From positions 30,096 through 94,095 of the forward strand of contig CACYME010000004.1 of NCBI GenBank assembly GCA_902775475.1: DNA of 64,000 nucleotides, in the 5' to 3' direction. The translations under genes and the position numbers were made by a program. Positions 35,735-44,824 of the stretch are shown here, one piece after another. Within the stretch, counting starts at the first letter, position 1; the number at the start of each line of letters is the position of its first letter. Under the pieces are notes generated by a model. That model was not told the DNA's origin. It saw only the letters and a list, made by a program, of their open reading frames with translations, and searched no databases. The DNA is from an uncultured Prevotellaceae bacterium. Its GTDB lineage: Bacteria > Bacteroidota > Bacteroidia > Bacteroidales > Bacteroidaceae.

Positions 35735-36640
35735 TTAAATGCCCCATGCGCTGAGTATTTCGCTATGGGCAGCATTCTCTACCCGCTGTTCAATGTCGTC
35801 GGGCAGGTTACAGAAGAAATCGATGCCCGTCTGCTGTTCCAGCTGGCGGATGTTGATGACGTATTTGCCCAGTGCGTCGCCTTTCTTGTTCTGGCTGGTA
35901 TGCTCCACCCAGAAGGCCATCGCCTTGTATTGGCCTTTGTTGTCTTCGCACAGAACGGCCATATAGAAATATTTGGGGACAATCATGCCCGTAATTGTGC
36001 GAGATTGTATATTTGCATCATCAATGGTGCCACCTTTTACAATATAAAGAACCTTGCGGAATGAATCGTTGTTCCAGCTCCGCACCTTAGCCTCCATGTC
36101 AGACCAAATGCCTTCGTTAAGGGCTCTTGTCTGAGGCATGATGTTTGAAAGATAGAACGTCTGTTCATTGGCCTCCTTCGAATTCAGACGGTCTGCTGAG
36201 GCGCAGATGTGGCCGCGTTGGAATGGTATGCTATTATACTCTTCTAACTCTGTGCGATATTTTGGGGCTAAGTCTGGGTCTGGTTGAAAGGGATCGCCCC
36301 AGCCATAAGTACGAAGGTTACGCATGGCCCATTCGTTGTCGGTAGCATAGTCCCAGTTGTTGCGGTTCCACGAAGTTCCACTATTGCCACGATACCACTG
36401 CCAGCAAGTCCAGCGTTGCGTGCGTTTCTGCCGGTCATACTCTATGGCGTAGTTAATGCCATAGTTTTGTGTACGGCGCACTAACAGAATGCTATTCGGG
36501 TCTGTACTGAGACGTGGGAACTCCAGTCTTTCATAGACTTTCTCTTCAGGGGCTTCATGCGGCAACTTGTCGTCGTCGTCGCAGGCACAGACAATAAAAG
36601 CCAACAGGAAGTAGGGAAGTAGTCTGGATAGTAGTTTCAT
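35735..36640 (-). CDS. DNA/RNA non-specific endonuclease (NUC1 family) lipoprotein
   Basis: About 301 residues. The lipoprotein signal peptide FLLAFIVCAC and the Asp-rich start of the mature protein suggest surface or periplasmic anchoring. The beta-beta-alpha metal nuclease core contains FQRGHICASADR (His general base and Arg), then QTFYLSNIMPQTRALNEGIWSDME with the metal-binding Asn. It should cut extracellular DNA and RNA without sequence preference. The ATG at 36640 is chosen over one 15 codons upstream because it gives the signal peptide start MKLLSRLLPYF. It is separated by rpmE2 from the TonB/DUF5689 locus. Confidence 0.88.
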   Translation of the reverse strand: MKLLSRLLPYFLLAFIVCACDDDDKLPHEAPEEKVYERLEFPRLSTDPNSILLVRRTQNYGINYAIEYDRQKRTQRWTCWQWYRGNSGTSWNRNNWDYATDNEWAMRNLRTYGWGDPFQPDPDLAPKYRTELEEYNSIPFQRGHICASADRLNSKEANEQTFYLSNIMPQTRALNEGIWSDMEAKVRSWNNDSFRKVLYIVKGGTIDDANIQSRTITGMIVPKYFYMAVLCEDNKGQYKAMAFWVEHTSQNKKGDALGKYVINIRQLEQQTGIDFFCNLPDDIEQRVENAAHSEILSAWGI

Positions 36641-36675
36641 GTCGTGGAGGTTCTTAGTGCTTGGAAAAAAGAGTA

Positions 36676-36717
36676 AGGTGCGCACAAGGCATATGCAACT
36701 ACCCTGAACGCACCTTT
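36676..36717 (-). terminator. Terminator of rpmE2
   Basis: Stem AAGGTGCG / CGCACCTT with a ~26-nt loop, followed on the minus strand by a T-rich stretch (ACTCTTTTTTCC). Confidence 0.6.
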
Positions 36718-36743
36718 CTAAATCATCGTGTGTGTAAAATATC

Positions 36744-36998
36744 TTACTTCTTCGAAGCCTTACCGTAGCGGCTCATGAACTTATCGACGCGACCAGCCGT
36801 GTCGACGAGCTTGCTCTTACCAGTATAGAAGGGGTGAGAGCTACTGGAGATTTCGACTTTTACCACCGGGTAAGTTTCTCCTTCGAACTCTATCGTGTCG
36901 TTTGTCTTTGCGGTAGACCTCGTAAGGAACATATCGCCGTTGGACATGTCACGGAACACGACGGGGCGATAGTTTTCTGGATGAATTCCTTTTTTCAT
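36744..36998 (-). CDS. rpmE2: 50S ribosomal protein L31 type B
   Basis: An 84-residue L31 opening [17 protein letters not shown] and containing [22 protein letters not shown] near the C-terminus. No zinc-binding CxxC, so it is the zinc-independent type B form. Single-gene unit with its own promoter and terminator. Confidence 0.95.
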   Translation of the reverse strand: MKKGIHPENYRPVVFRDMSNGDMFLTRSTAKTNDTIEFEGETYPVVKVEISSSSHPFYTGKSKLVDTAGRVDKFMSRYGKASKK

Positions 36999-37036
36999 TT
37001 TTGTTGTTAAATGGTTGATAAATACTTAATCGGGCT

Positions 37037-37045
37037 GCAAAGGTA
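37037..37045 (-). promoter_or_regulatory. Bacteroidetes -7 box for rpmE2
   Basis: TACCTTTGC on the minus strand, 38 nt upstream of the ATG. Confidence 0.6.
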
Positions 37046-37086
37046 CGAATTTTTCTCGTAATACGCAAACATTTCGTGTAGATTTT

Positions 37087-39282
37087 TTATTTTGCGTATG
37101 TGATTGTGACTTTTGCCACGCGCAGTTGCGTGCCTCCGCTGTTGCCGGTGAAGTCGTTGACAATCTTCAGCTCGTTGCTGCTGAATCCTGTGAAGCTCAC
37201 CTGCGTGTCGCTGTCTTTCTTGGTGGTCACCTTGTTGCCGTTGGCCTCGCCATACATCATGTCGTTGCCGTTGTAGGCAGTGCCTTGGTAGGGGTCGGAG
37301 GCGGTGATGACGACCTTGGTGATGGTCTTGCTCGACTTGATAGTGAGCGAGTTAAGGGCATACATGCGTACGGAGCCACCAGCTGCGGTGTAGTACTTCG
37401 GGGCATTCTTGCCACCCTCTTGGGCAAAGGTGAGGGTGGTGCCGTCGCCAGCAGTCAGGGTGGGCACATCGGCAGCGTTCTCAAGGCCGAAGTCGGCCAA
37501 GGTGATTGCGTAACCGTCGCCGGTGTCATCGCCGCCTGTGCCAGGGCCAGGTGTGTCGCCGCCACCGTTGTCGGCTTCGGTCTTGCCGTTGAGCGAGTAG
37601 ATATAGCTCTCGTTGGCCACGGTTTCGGGGGTGTTGCCTTTGTAGTTGGTCACTTTTCCGCAGATGATGACCTCGTCGCCCTTCTTGGGCAGCACTCCGT
37701 CGGTGTACTTCACATTGCCGAGATAGAGCGTGCGGAACACATAGAACTTTTCGCTCGCGTCGGTACCGTCGTCGCTGATGTAGAAGGTGCAGTTGCCATA
37801 CTGGGTGCTGAACTGGTTCTTCTCTTCAATGTCGATGATCTTGCCCTTGATGTAGATGTCCTTGTCCGACTTGGCGTCGGCAGCGAGTGAGCTGGCGAAT
37901 GCATTGGCAGCTGTGGCGTTGTAGGGACTCTCCAATGTGCCGTTGCCTGAGGGTTTGCCAGGCACCGTGCCGGGAGTGTCGCCACCGCCGCTTTCGGTCT
38001 TGCCGTTGAGCGAGTAGATATAGCTCTTGTTGGCAGCGGTCTCTGGGGTGTTGCCCTTGTAGTTGACCACCTTTCCACAGATGATGACCTCGTCGCCTTT
38101 CTTGGGCAGCTCTCCTTCGGTGTACTTCACATTGCCCAGGTAGAGCGTGCGGAAGACGTAGAATTTGTCGCTGGTGTCGGTGCCGTCGTCGCTGATGTAG
38201 AAAGTGCAGTTGCCATACTGGGTGTTGAACTGGTTCTTCTCTTCAATGTCGATAATTTTACCCTTGATGTAAATGTCCTTGTCCGACTCAGCGTCGGCAG
38301 CGAGCGAGCTGGCATAGGCATTGGCGGCTGCAGCATTGTACGGGTCTTCCAGCGTGCCGCTTCCCTTGGCCTCGCCGCCGGGCTGCGGGGTGACGGTGCT
38401 GCCGGTCTTGCCGTTGAGCGAATAGAGGTAGGCCTTTCCCTGCACGGTCTCGGGGGTGTTGCCCTTGAAGCAGGTCACCTTTCCGCAGACGATGACGTCA
38501 TCTTTCTCCTTCAGCAGGTCGCCGCTGGTGTATTTCTGGTTGCCCAGATAGAGCGCACGGTAGACGGTGAAGGCACCATTGGCCGTGCCGTCGTCGCTGA
38601 TGGTGAAGGTGGCATTGCCGAACTGTGTGCCATACTGCTCGGTAATGCTGGCCACCTTACCCTTGATGTAGACATCCTTCGGGCTCTCCGTGTCGCCCAC
38701 TTCCTGAGCGTACTTGATGGCTGCTACCGAGTTGAATGGGTCTTCCAACGTGCCGCTGCCAGTGGGTTCGCCCTCTATGGTGCTGGTGCCACCCTCAGAG
38801 ATGCCGTTGAGCGAGTAGAGGAAGGCGCTGTTCTGCACGGTCTCGGGGGTGTTGCCGCGATAGTTGACCACCTTGCCGTAGACGACCACCTCGTCGCCAG
38901 CCTTAATCTGCGTCTTGCCGTTGCTGTACTTCTGGTTGCCGAGATAGAGCACGCGATAGGCGGTGAACACGTTGGCAGGTGTGCCATCGTCGCTCATGGT
39001 GAAGGTGCCGTTGCCAAAATTGGTGGAGAAAGCCTCGGTGACCTCGACCACGATACCTTTCACATAGACTTCCACAGCCGACTCCTCGCCGTCGAGCGAT
39101 TGCACATACTTGATGACGTCGGCGCAGGTGTAGGGATTCTCCAGCGTGCCGCTTCCGGTGTAGGTGATTTCCTCGGCTGGCGTGGCTTCAGGGATGGAGT
39201 AGGGTTCGGGCACGTCTTCGCAGGCCACGAACAGGGTGGCCGCCATGGCCACGAGCATGAGTTTGCTGAATAGTTTCTTCAT
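37087..39282 (-). CDS. Lipoprotein with four tandem OB-fold-like repeats and a C-terminal beta domain
   Basis: A 731-residue lipoprotein (ATLFVACED). Four repeats of ~125-135 residues start GSGTLE(N/D)P(Y/F) at about 43, 174, 304 and 443. Each contains (V)YIKGK, FTISDDGT, LYLGN.KY, DEV(I/V)(I)CGKV and KGNTPET...YSLNG, an OB-fold-like pattern related to the DUF6359/YhcR-type nucleic-acid or surface-binding domains. The last ~165 residues (ITLADFGLENAADVPTL...) resemble a carbohydrate- or ligand-binding beta sandwich. Repeats 3 and 4 are almost identical in DNA. It is the last gene behind the TonB receptor and DUF5689 lipoprotein. Ligand unknown. Confidence 0.75.
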   Translation of the reverse strand: MKKLFSKLMLVAMAATLFVACEDVPEPYSIPEATPAEEITYTGSGTLENPYTCADVIKYVQSLDGEESAVEVYVKGIVVEVTEAFSTNFGNGTFTMSDDGTPANVFTAYRVLYLGNQKYSNGKTQIKAGDEVVVYGKVVNYRGNTPETVQNSAFLYSLNGISEGGTSTIEGEPTGSGTLEDPFNSVAAIKYAQEVGDTESPKDVYIKGKVASITEQYGTQFGNATFTISDDGTANGAFTVYRALYLGNQKYTSGDLLKEKDDVIVCGKVTCFKGNTPETVQGKAYLYSLNGKTGSTVTPQPGGEAKGSGTLEDPYNAAAANAYASSLAADAESDKDIYIKGKIIDIEEKNQFNTQYGNCTFYISDDGTDTSDKFYVFRTLYLGNVKYTEGELPKKGDEVIICGKVVNYKGNTPETAANKSYIYSLNGKTESGGGDTPGTVPGKPSGNGTLESPYNATAANAFASSLAADAKSDKDIYIKGKIIDIEEKNQFSTQYGNCTFYISDDGTDASEKFYVFRTLYLGNVKYTDGVLPKKGDEVIICGKVTNYKGNTPETVANESYIYSLNGKTEADNGGGDTPGPGTGGDDTGDGYAITLADFGLENAADVPTLTAGDGTTLTFAQEGGKNAPKYYTAAGGSVRMYALNSLTIKSSKTITKVVITASDPYQGTAYNGNDMMYGEANGNKVTTKKDSDTQVSFTGFSSNELKIVNDFTGNSGGTQLRVAKVTITYAK

Positions 39283-39324
39283 ATTGCTTATCTGTTTTTT
39301 TTGTTTTCCTTGATGAATGCTGTG

Positions 39325-40155
39325 TTACTTTTCAACGACCTCGATGTCGCTGGTCTTGCGAATCATGATCTGCCAGGTAGAGTTGAAGCGGGTGGCAATG
39401 CCGGTGATGTTGCAGGCGCCGGTGGGCATGACCATGGCGGCGAAGTCGGCATAGGAGCTGGTGCGGATGATGACGTTCGAGCCGTACTCCTTCAGCTGCT
39501 GGCTGTAGTAGTTGCCGCCCGAAGCAGCACCGTCGATGAGTGTGCGCTTGCCGTCGGCAGCGGCGAAGTGCACGCCGCTGAGCGTGACGAGCATGCCGGC
39601 GTTGTCCATGTTCTGCATGGCCACGGCGAAGTCTACGGGCTCAATGGCGTTGGGCTCCACGTTCGACAGGCCCCCCACAATTTTGTAGTGCGTTGCCCAG
39701 AGGTCTTTCGACATGCGGCCGATGCTTCCGTTGTAGGGCACGCCAATCTCGGCCATGCCGCCGTAGGCACCCACGTAGAGTCCCTTCAGGTCGACGATGA
39801 TTTCCTGTCCCTCGGCCAGATAGCCATTGATGCCGCCTTCGTTCACGGCCACGATGATGGCCCCCGTCTCGTCCTGCATGGCGAACTGCTTGTAGAGGTT
39901 GCCGCCCAGGTCGTTGCCGGTGATGCGACCGCGAATCTTCACGTTCTTCTCCACCAGCTTATACTTGCTATTCTTGATGGCCGTGGCATAGTCGGGGTCG
40001 GCCTTCAGCTGCGCGATGCTGACGATGCCGTCTTCGGTGATGCTGTTGTTGCCGTAGGGCGGCTGGCTGAACGTAGGCTCGTCCCAGTCGCCGTCCATGC
40101 ATCCGGCCATCATGCCGCAGAGCGCTGCTATTAATATATAATGTAGTTTCTTCAT
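39325..40155 (-). CDS. DUF5689 lipoprotein
   Basis: A 276-residue lipoprotein (MKKLHYILIAALCGMMAGC). Residues ~45-160 match the OB-like DUF5689 pattern (VSIAQLKADPDYATAI, then VKIRGRITGNDLGGNLYKQFAMQDETGAI). The rest holds a second beta-rich segment (GMLVTLSGVHFA...). DUF5689 proteins commonly follow a TonB-dependent receptor in Bacteroidetes, which is the case here (13 bp gap). It probably sits on the outer leaflet and helps present a ligand. The in-frame ATG at 40215 overlaps the receptor gene; 40155 gives a proper signal peptide. Confidence 0.8.
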   Translation of the reverse strand: MKKLHYILIAALCGMMAGCMDGDWDEPTFSQPPYGNNSITEDGIVSIAQLKADPDYATAIKNSKYKLVEKNVKIRGRITGNDLGGNLYKQFAMQDETGAIIVAVNEGGINGYLAEGQEIIVDLKGLYVGAYGGMAEIGVPYNGSIGRMSKDLWATHYKIVGGLSNVEPNAIEPVDFAVAMQNMDNAGMLVTLSGVHFAAADGKRTLIDGAASGGNYYSQQLKEYGSNVIIRTSSYADFAAMVMPTGACNITGIATRFNSTWQIMIRKTSDIEVVEK

Positions 40156-40168
40156 GATGCTTGCGGTT

Positions 40169-42718
40169 TTAGAAGTTGTAGGATACGATAAGCATGCCGT
40201 TGATGCCGTTGGCATAGAATTTCTTCGGGCTGTCCTGGAAGGAGTAGGTTCGTATGGTCGAGCCCTCCTCGTCCTTGTCGCGGCGGTTCTGCTCCATGCC
40301 GCCTGTCACAATCTTGATGTTGTTCAGCAGGTTCGTCAGCATGAGGTTGATGCTCATGCGGCGTCCGTGGCTCAGGTAGATGCTCTTTCCGATGCTGGCA
40401 TCGACCATGAGTCCGCCCTTGCCCTTGGCCTGGTTCTGCGGCATGTACCATTCGCCGGTCGTCTCGTCGTAGAACTCGCGTATGCCGTCGCCGTTGCGGT
40501 CGGGCAGGTCGCCATAGTAGCGGGTGATGGGCGAGTAGTAGAGGTAGATGCGGTCGTAGTAGTTGCCGATGAGGTCGATGTACCATCCGCTGGCATGATA
40601 GCTCAGGTCGAGGCTGGCGGCGGTGAGCGGTGTGCTGCCCTCGCGCATGCCCTTGTTCACGCAGATGTCGTCGTGGTACTTGCCATCCTCAGAGAGCATG
40701 TAGCGCACGTTGGCGTTGTTCGTGTATTTGGCTTCGCTCATGGTGCCCAGGGCCTTGATGTTGAGCCAGTCGGTGACCTTCACGTTCAGGCCCAGCTCCA
40801 CGCCGTAGTATTCCTTGTTGATGCCGGTGAGCGAGATGTAGGAGAAGGAGTGCAGCACGTCGCTGTAGGCCATCGAGTATTCGCTCACGTCGGTCAGACG
40901 GCTGAAGTAGCCGTTCAGGTTGGCCTTCACGATGGAGGTCTTCAGCTGGTAGCCTGCCTCTGCCGAGAACACCTTCTCGTTCTTCAGGTTCACGGCGAAG
41001 TCGTTGTTGATTTGCGGGGCCGAGAAGGCGGTGCGTGCCGTAGGTGCTTTCCACTCGTAGCCAGCGCCCACCATCACGGCGTGGCCATGGCCCAGGTTGA
41101 GGGTGGCTCCGGCCTTTCCGCCACCGTCGAGGAAGCTGGCGGTCTTGCCCTTGCCGAAGGAGTTGGCGTAGGCCAGTCCGTTCCACATCTTGCCGTCGCG
41201 CTGCAGGGTGGTGCCACCGATGCGGCCGTTGACGAAGAAGTGCAGGTTCCTGATGTCGGCGGTATAGCCAGCCCAGGCGTTGGCCTTGTTCACCAGGATG
41301 TTATAGTCGTAGCCGAAGCGGTCGCCCACCTTCACTTCCTGGTTGGGGTGGTTCAGGTCGTACTGCACCTCGCGCGAGCCCTCGGCATAGGTGCCCACCA
41401 CGTAGGTGTTCACGTTGTGGAAGCTGGTGGCGCCCAGCAGGTCTTCCATCGTCTGGTAGTGCATGCCCTTGTTGGTCGAGAGCTGCAGTCCGGCGTGGAG
41501 GGTGGTGCTGCGCGAGAGCTTCTTGTCTAAATAGCTCGACAGCGAGAGCGAGAGCTGGTCGTCGTGGTAGGCCTGCTGGTAGTACATGGCGTCGGCACCT
41601 TGCAGCGAGGCCACCTTGTTGGCGTAGTAGAGGCGGTCCCAGTTGATTTGCCGGTTGGCCTTCGATGCCGACAGATAGTCGTAGGCCGTCTGCCAGTTGG
41701 CCAGTGCCGTCGCCCCCTGGTCGCCTTCGTAGGGTGCCCATACGTCGTAGTAGTACGAGGGCATCAGCGAGTAGTAGTCAGGGGCGGGGTTCGTGGAGTT
41801 GTTGTAGTTCAGTCGGCTCGAGCTGTACATGCTGTATTTTCCCAGCAGCGAGGTGGTGAGCTTCGTCTCGTGGTCGATGCTCCAGTCCCAGGTGAGCAGG
41901 GCTGCCGGTGCGAAGTCGTTGACGATGCGCGAGTTGCGCACCTTGCCGTCCTGGTAGCCCCAGTTGGGATTGTAGAAGTTGTTGTTGGCAATCCAGTACA
42001 TCTCGTCGGTAGATGCCGACTGCGAGCCGCGTTCGGTGGGGTTACCCCATGTGACGAGGCTCAGGCGATGGCTGTCGCCGATGAGCTTCTCGGCTCCCAG
42101 GAAGTAGCTGAGCGAGTTGTAGAACGTTCCCTCCACGTAGCCGCGGTCGGCCCAGCGATAGGTGAGGCTGCCGCTGAAGGCCCAGCCGTTTTCCATCACG
42201 CCGGTGTTGTAGGTGTACATGGCGCGCACGGTGTAGTTGCGGTTGGCCCCGGCAATCGAGGCGCGCTGCCCGGTGGCGAAGCTCGACGGGCGGAAATTGT
42301 AGTTGTTGGCGCCGCCCATGCCGCTCATCGAGAAGTTATTGTCCTCGAAGGGCAGGGCAGCCTCCTGCGAGCGCGTCTGGTTGTTCAGGCCACCCACGAA
42401 GGAGTAGCGGAACTCTCCGCGCTCGGCATCGTTCACGGGGTTGCCGTTGATGTAGATGTCGTTGTACTTCGAGCCAAAGGCACGGTACTTGAACCTGGCA
42501 GGGCTGAACCGGTAGCCTACCTCGCTGGCATACACATTGCGGTTGGAGGAGATGACGGTGACGTTCTGCGTCACGTCGTCGTCTTCGCCCAACTGTGCCT
42601 CGGTGAAGGTGTAGGCCTGCTCGTTCTGCACGTCGATGGCCAGCGAGTCAGCCTCCTGGGCCAGCAGTGCAGGAGTGGTGCATAGCGCCATCACCGCAAG
42701 AGTTAGTTTTTTGTTCAT
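40169..42718 (-). CDS. TonB-dependent receptor-like outer-membrane protein
   Basis: An 849-residue outer-membrane protein with a signal peptide (TTPALLAQ) and a long beta-barrel of aromatic alternating strands ending in GMLIVSYNF, the C-terminal Phe expected for BAM insertion. The N-terminal region has a short plug-like part (DVTQNVTVISSNRNVYASEVGYRFSPARFKYRAF), but no CarboxypepD-like domain and no clear TonB box at the start, so it is a reduced TonB-receptor type. It is first of three genes with two OB-fold-type lipoproteins. Confidence 0.8.
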   Translation of the reverse strand: MNKKLTLAVMALCTTPALLAQEADSLAIDVQNEQAYTFTEAQLGEDDDVTQNVTVISSNRNVYASEVGYRFSPARFKYRAFGSKYNDIYINGNPVNDAERGEFRYSFVGGLNNQTRSQEAALPFEDNNFSMSGMGGANNYNFRPSSFATGQRASIAGANRNYTVRAMYTYNTGVMENGWAFSGSLTYRWADRGYVEGTFYNSLSYFLGAEKLIGDSHRLSLVTWGNPTERGSQSASTDEMYWIANNNFYNPNWGYQDGKVRNSRIVNDFAPAALLTWDWSIDHETKLTTSLLGKYSMYSSSRLNYNNSTNPAPDYYSLMPSYYYDVWAPYEGDQGATALANWQTAYDYLSASKANRQINWDRLYYANKVASLQGADAMYYQQAYHDDQLSLSLSSYLDKKLSRSTTLHAGLQLSTNKGMHYQTMEDLLGATSFHNVNTYVVGTYAEGSREVQYDLNHPNQEVKVGDRFGYDYNILVNKANAWAGYTADIRNLHFFVNGRIGGTTLQRDGKMWNGLAYANSFGKGKTASFLDGGGKAGATLNLGHGHAVMVGAGYEWKAPTARTAFSAPQINNDFAVNLKNEKVFSAEAGYQLKTSIVKANLNGYFSRLTDVSEYSMAYSDVLHSFSYISLTGINKEYYGVELGLNVKVTDWLNIKALGTMSEAKYTNNANVRYMLSEDGKYHDDICVNKGMREGSTPLTAASLDLSYHASGWYIDLIGNYYDRIYLYYSPITRYYGDLPDRNGDGIREFYDETTGEWYMPQNQAKGKGGLMVDASIGKSIYLSHGRRMSINLMLTNLLNNIKIVTGGMEQNRRDKDEEGSTIRTYSFQDSPKKFYANGINGMLIVSYNF

Positions 42719-42752
42719 AGAAAAGGTTTTTGAGTATTATTTATATTTGTTT

Positions 42753-42761
42753 GCAAAGATA
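42753..42761 (-). promoter_or_regulatory. Bacteroidetes -7 box for the TonB receptor operon
   Basis: TATCTTTGC on the minus strand, 34 nt upstream of the ATG. Confidence 0.6.
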
Positions 42762-42879
42762 GTGAAAAAAAACAGAACGGCAAAAGTTTCTGTCAGAATT
42801 ATTTTCATCCCTTCTGCGTAAACAGGGAATGGATGGTGAAAACGGGGCGTTCATTTGGGAGCGTAAATGATGCCTTTTA

Positions 42880-43311
42880 TCTTCCTGTTTTTTTTGAACC
42901 AAATTGACAAAATGGCCATTTTTGGCCTCTATATTTTGAAAATTTTCCACGAAATAACTTTTTGGACGAAAAAACGCGTGTTTTTTGAGGGTTTGCTAAA
43001 TGGTTGATTGCCAGTGGTTTGACTTGATTTTGGCAAAAATTAGCGTTCGTTGAGAAAAAAAAGTCAACGCCTTTTGAAAATTTGGCGTTGACTTTTGAAA
43101 TTTTGGCGTGCTTACAAAAACGCGAAAAGGGGCAAAATTTGAGCAAAAAACGTGCACAAAAGTATATCATGTGTGCAAATCTTCGTCTTTTGCGGCCCGA
43201 TTTTTCATCGGGCAACGCCTCCCCAAGGCTCCAAAACGGCCATTTTTCACTCAAAATTGCTTCGTCTCCGTGAACAAAACTTTCTGTGAAATATTTTGAC
43301 AATTTTGGGAG
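42880..43311 (+). repeat. Intergenic repeat R1, copy c
   Basis: About 432 bp, the closest partner of copy b. Three stems: AAAAGTCAACGCC / GGCGTTGACTTTT (43059-43096), GCACA / TGTGC (about 43153-43176) and GCCCGAT / ATCGGGC (43195-43213). The ends are imperfect inverted repeats: CCAAATTGACAAAAT at 42899-42913 against the inverse of ATTTTGACAATTTTGG near 43292-43309. Confidence 0.8.
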
Positions 43312-43369
43312 AAAAAGTCCCGTCAAACATCCCCCCTGGGAGGGGAGTAGTTCACTTTATCAGATGGAT

Positions 43370-43487
43370 GAAGAATGAGGAGTGAGGAATGAGAAATGAG
43401 AAATGAATAGACTTGCCGCGTAGGTACTCCGTCGTCCTGTAGGCTTGGGTCTATCCATTTCTCATTTCTCACTCCTCATTTCTCATA
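43370..43487. repeat. R3-B: 7-bp repeats around a central segment
   Basis: Left arm of AATGAGG/AATGAGA units (43374-43405) ending GAATAGAC, a 40-bp centre, then GTCTATCCATTTCTCATTTC and further inverted units to 43487. Just upstream (43331-43349) lies a C-run/G-run hairpin that also precedes R3-C. It lies 23 bp past the 3' end of the Ser/Arg-rich gene. Confidence 0.8.
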
Positions 43488-43509
43488 AGGGAGTCAGGGG
43501 CCAGATGAT

Positions 43510-44655
43510 TTATCTGCGCGAGCCACCGAAGCTGCCGTGGCTGTTGCTGCCCGAACTGCGTGAGCTGCCAGCCGAGCTACGCGAGCTGCCTGCCGAACTG
43601 CGCGAGCTGCTGCCAGCCGAGCTGCGGGACATGGAGCCTGAGCTGCGCGGAGCGGTGGTGGCGCTGCGGGTGACAGTAGAAGTGCTGCGCTGCGGGGTGG
43701 CGGTGGCGCGGTTGCCGCCGAAGCTGCCACTGGTGGTAGGATTGGTGCGCGACATGGTGCTGCGTGTCGGAGCCACGGCGCTGGGGCTGGTGGTGCTGCC
43801 ACCCTGGCGGAAGTTGTCGGAGCTGTTGCCCGAACGGGTGCCTCCGAAGCTGCCGTTAGTGTTGCCCGAGCGGTTGCCTCCGAAGTTGCCGTTGCTGTTG
43901 GTGGTGCCGGTGCGGCTGCCGCCAAAGCCGCCCTGGTTCTGCATGCCGCCGTTGGCCGGAGTGGTGCTGCGCGTGCTGTTCATGCCACCTGCCGAGCGGT
44001 CGTTCGGGTTCATGTTGCGTCCGCTGCCGAAGCCGCCATTGTTGCGCCAGTTCTCATTGCCGCCGTTGTTGCCGCCAGTGACGTGGGTGGAGCTGCGCGG
44101 TCCGCCGCCGTTGTTGCCACGATAGTCACCGCGGTCCCAGCCGTTGCGCATGCCGAAGTGCTGGTCACGAGTGCGGTTGCCGGGGCGGTAGAAGTCGCGG
44201 CGTCCCTCGTAGAAGCTGCGTCCGCTGTTCATTCTCCAGCTGTGGCCTCCGCGGTAGGTGGCGTAGAAGTGGGGCCTGCCGAAGAAGAAGTAGTCACGGT
44301 GGGGATAGCGTGCATAGATGCTGAAGTGCCAGTAGCCGGCGTCGAAGATGAGCGGGCGGTAGAAGTAGGTGGCGGCACGGAAGATATCCCACTGCCAGGA
44401 GAAGAGAATATAGCTCAGGTCGAGGTTGCGGCGCTCCCAGTAGGGTCCAAAGACATCGTACTGGCTGGTGACGCCCATGAGGTAGTCGAGGTTGATTTCA
44501 TAGGCAGCCTCATACTGGGCATCGCTCAGGTTGAGCTCGTAGGCCATCTTGTCGGTGAGGAAGAGGGCCTCGTTGCGTGCCTGCTCGTAGGACATGGCAT
44601 TTGCCGATACTGCTATCGTCAGCATGGCAATCAGGGTAAACATCATCTTCTTCAT
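43510..44655 (-). CDS. Exported protein with a Gly/Asn/Ser/Arg-rich low-complexity tail
   Basis: A 381-residue protein with a signal peptide (MKKMMFTLIAMLTIAVSANA). Residues ~22-140 form an ordered region: a helical start (SYEQARNEALFLTDKMAYEL) is followed by an aromatic segment with YWERRNLDLSYILFSW and many Tyr/His. From ~150 to the end it is disordered, with repeated FGG.R.G, RSST and, at the very C-terminus, SRSSAGSSRSSAGSS units. The strongly basic Ser/Arg tail suggests binding to polyanions or surfaces, but no family is recognised. Confidence 0.65.
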   Translation of the reverse strand: MKKMMFTLIAMLTIAVSANAMSYEQARNEALFLTDKMAYELNLSDAQYEAAYEINLDYLMGVTSQYDVFGPYWERRNLDLSYILFSWQWDIFRAATYFYRPLIFDAGYWHFSIYARYPHRDYFFFGRPHFYATYRGGHSWRMNSGRSFYEGRRDFYRPGNRTRDQHFGMRNGWDRGDYRGNNGGGPRSSTHVTGGNNGGNENWRNNGGFGSGRNMNPNDRSAGGMNSTRSTTPANGGMQNQGGFGGSRTGTTNSNGNFGGNRSGNTNGSFGGTRSGNSSDNFRQGGSTTSPSAVAPTRSTMSRTNPTTSGSFGGNRATATPQRSTSTVTRSATTAPRSSGSMSRSSAGSSSRSSAGSSRSSAGSSRSSGSNSHGSFGGSRR

Positions 44656-44824
44656 AGTCGTATTGCTTTTTTATGGTTTGACATGTTGTTGCTTTTGTTT
44701 CTGATGCAAAGTAACTGCTTTTTTCTTATCCCTGCAAAGGATTTTCCCTAAATTGGTGGGGGAAAATCCCTATAATAGCAAAATATCGCTTGTTTTTGGC
44801 TCTGCGGAATGGCCTTTTCGACTG

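Noticed and set aside
42899-43309. R1 copy c as a proven MITE with terminal inverted repeats.
   Set aside because: The inverted ends are imperfect and not well kept in copy b, and no target duplication is visible, so mobility is left as a hypothesis.
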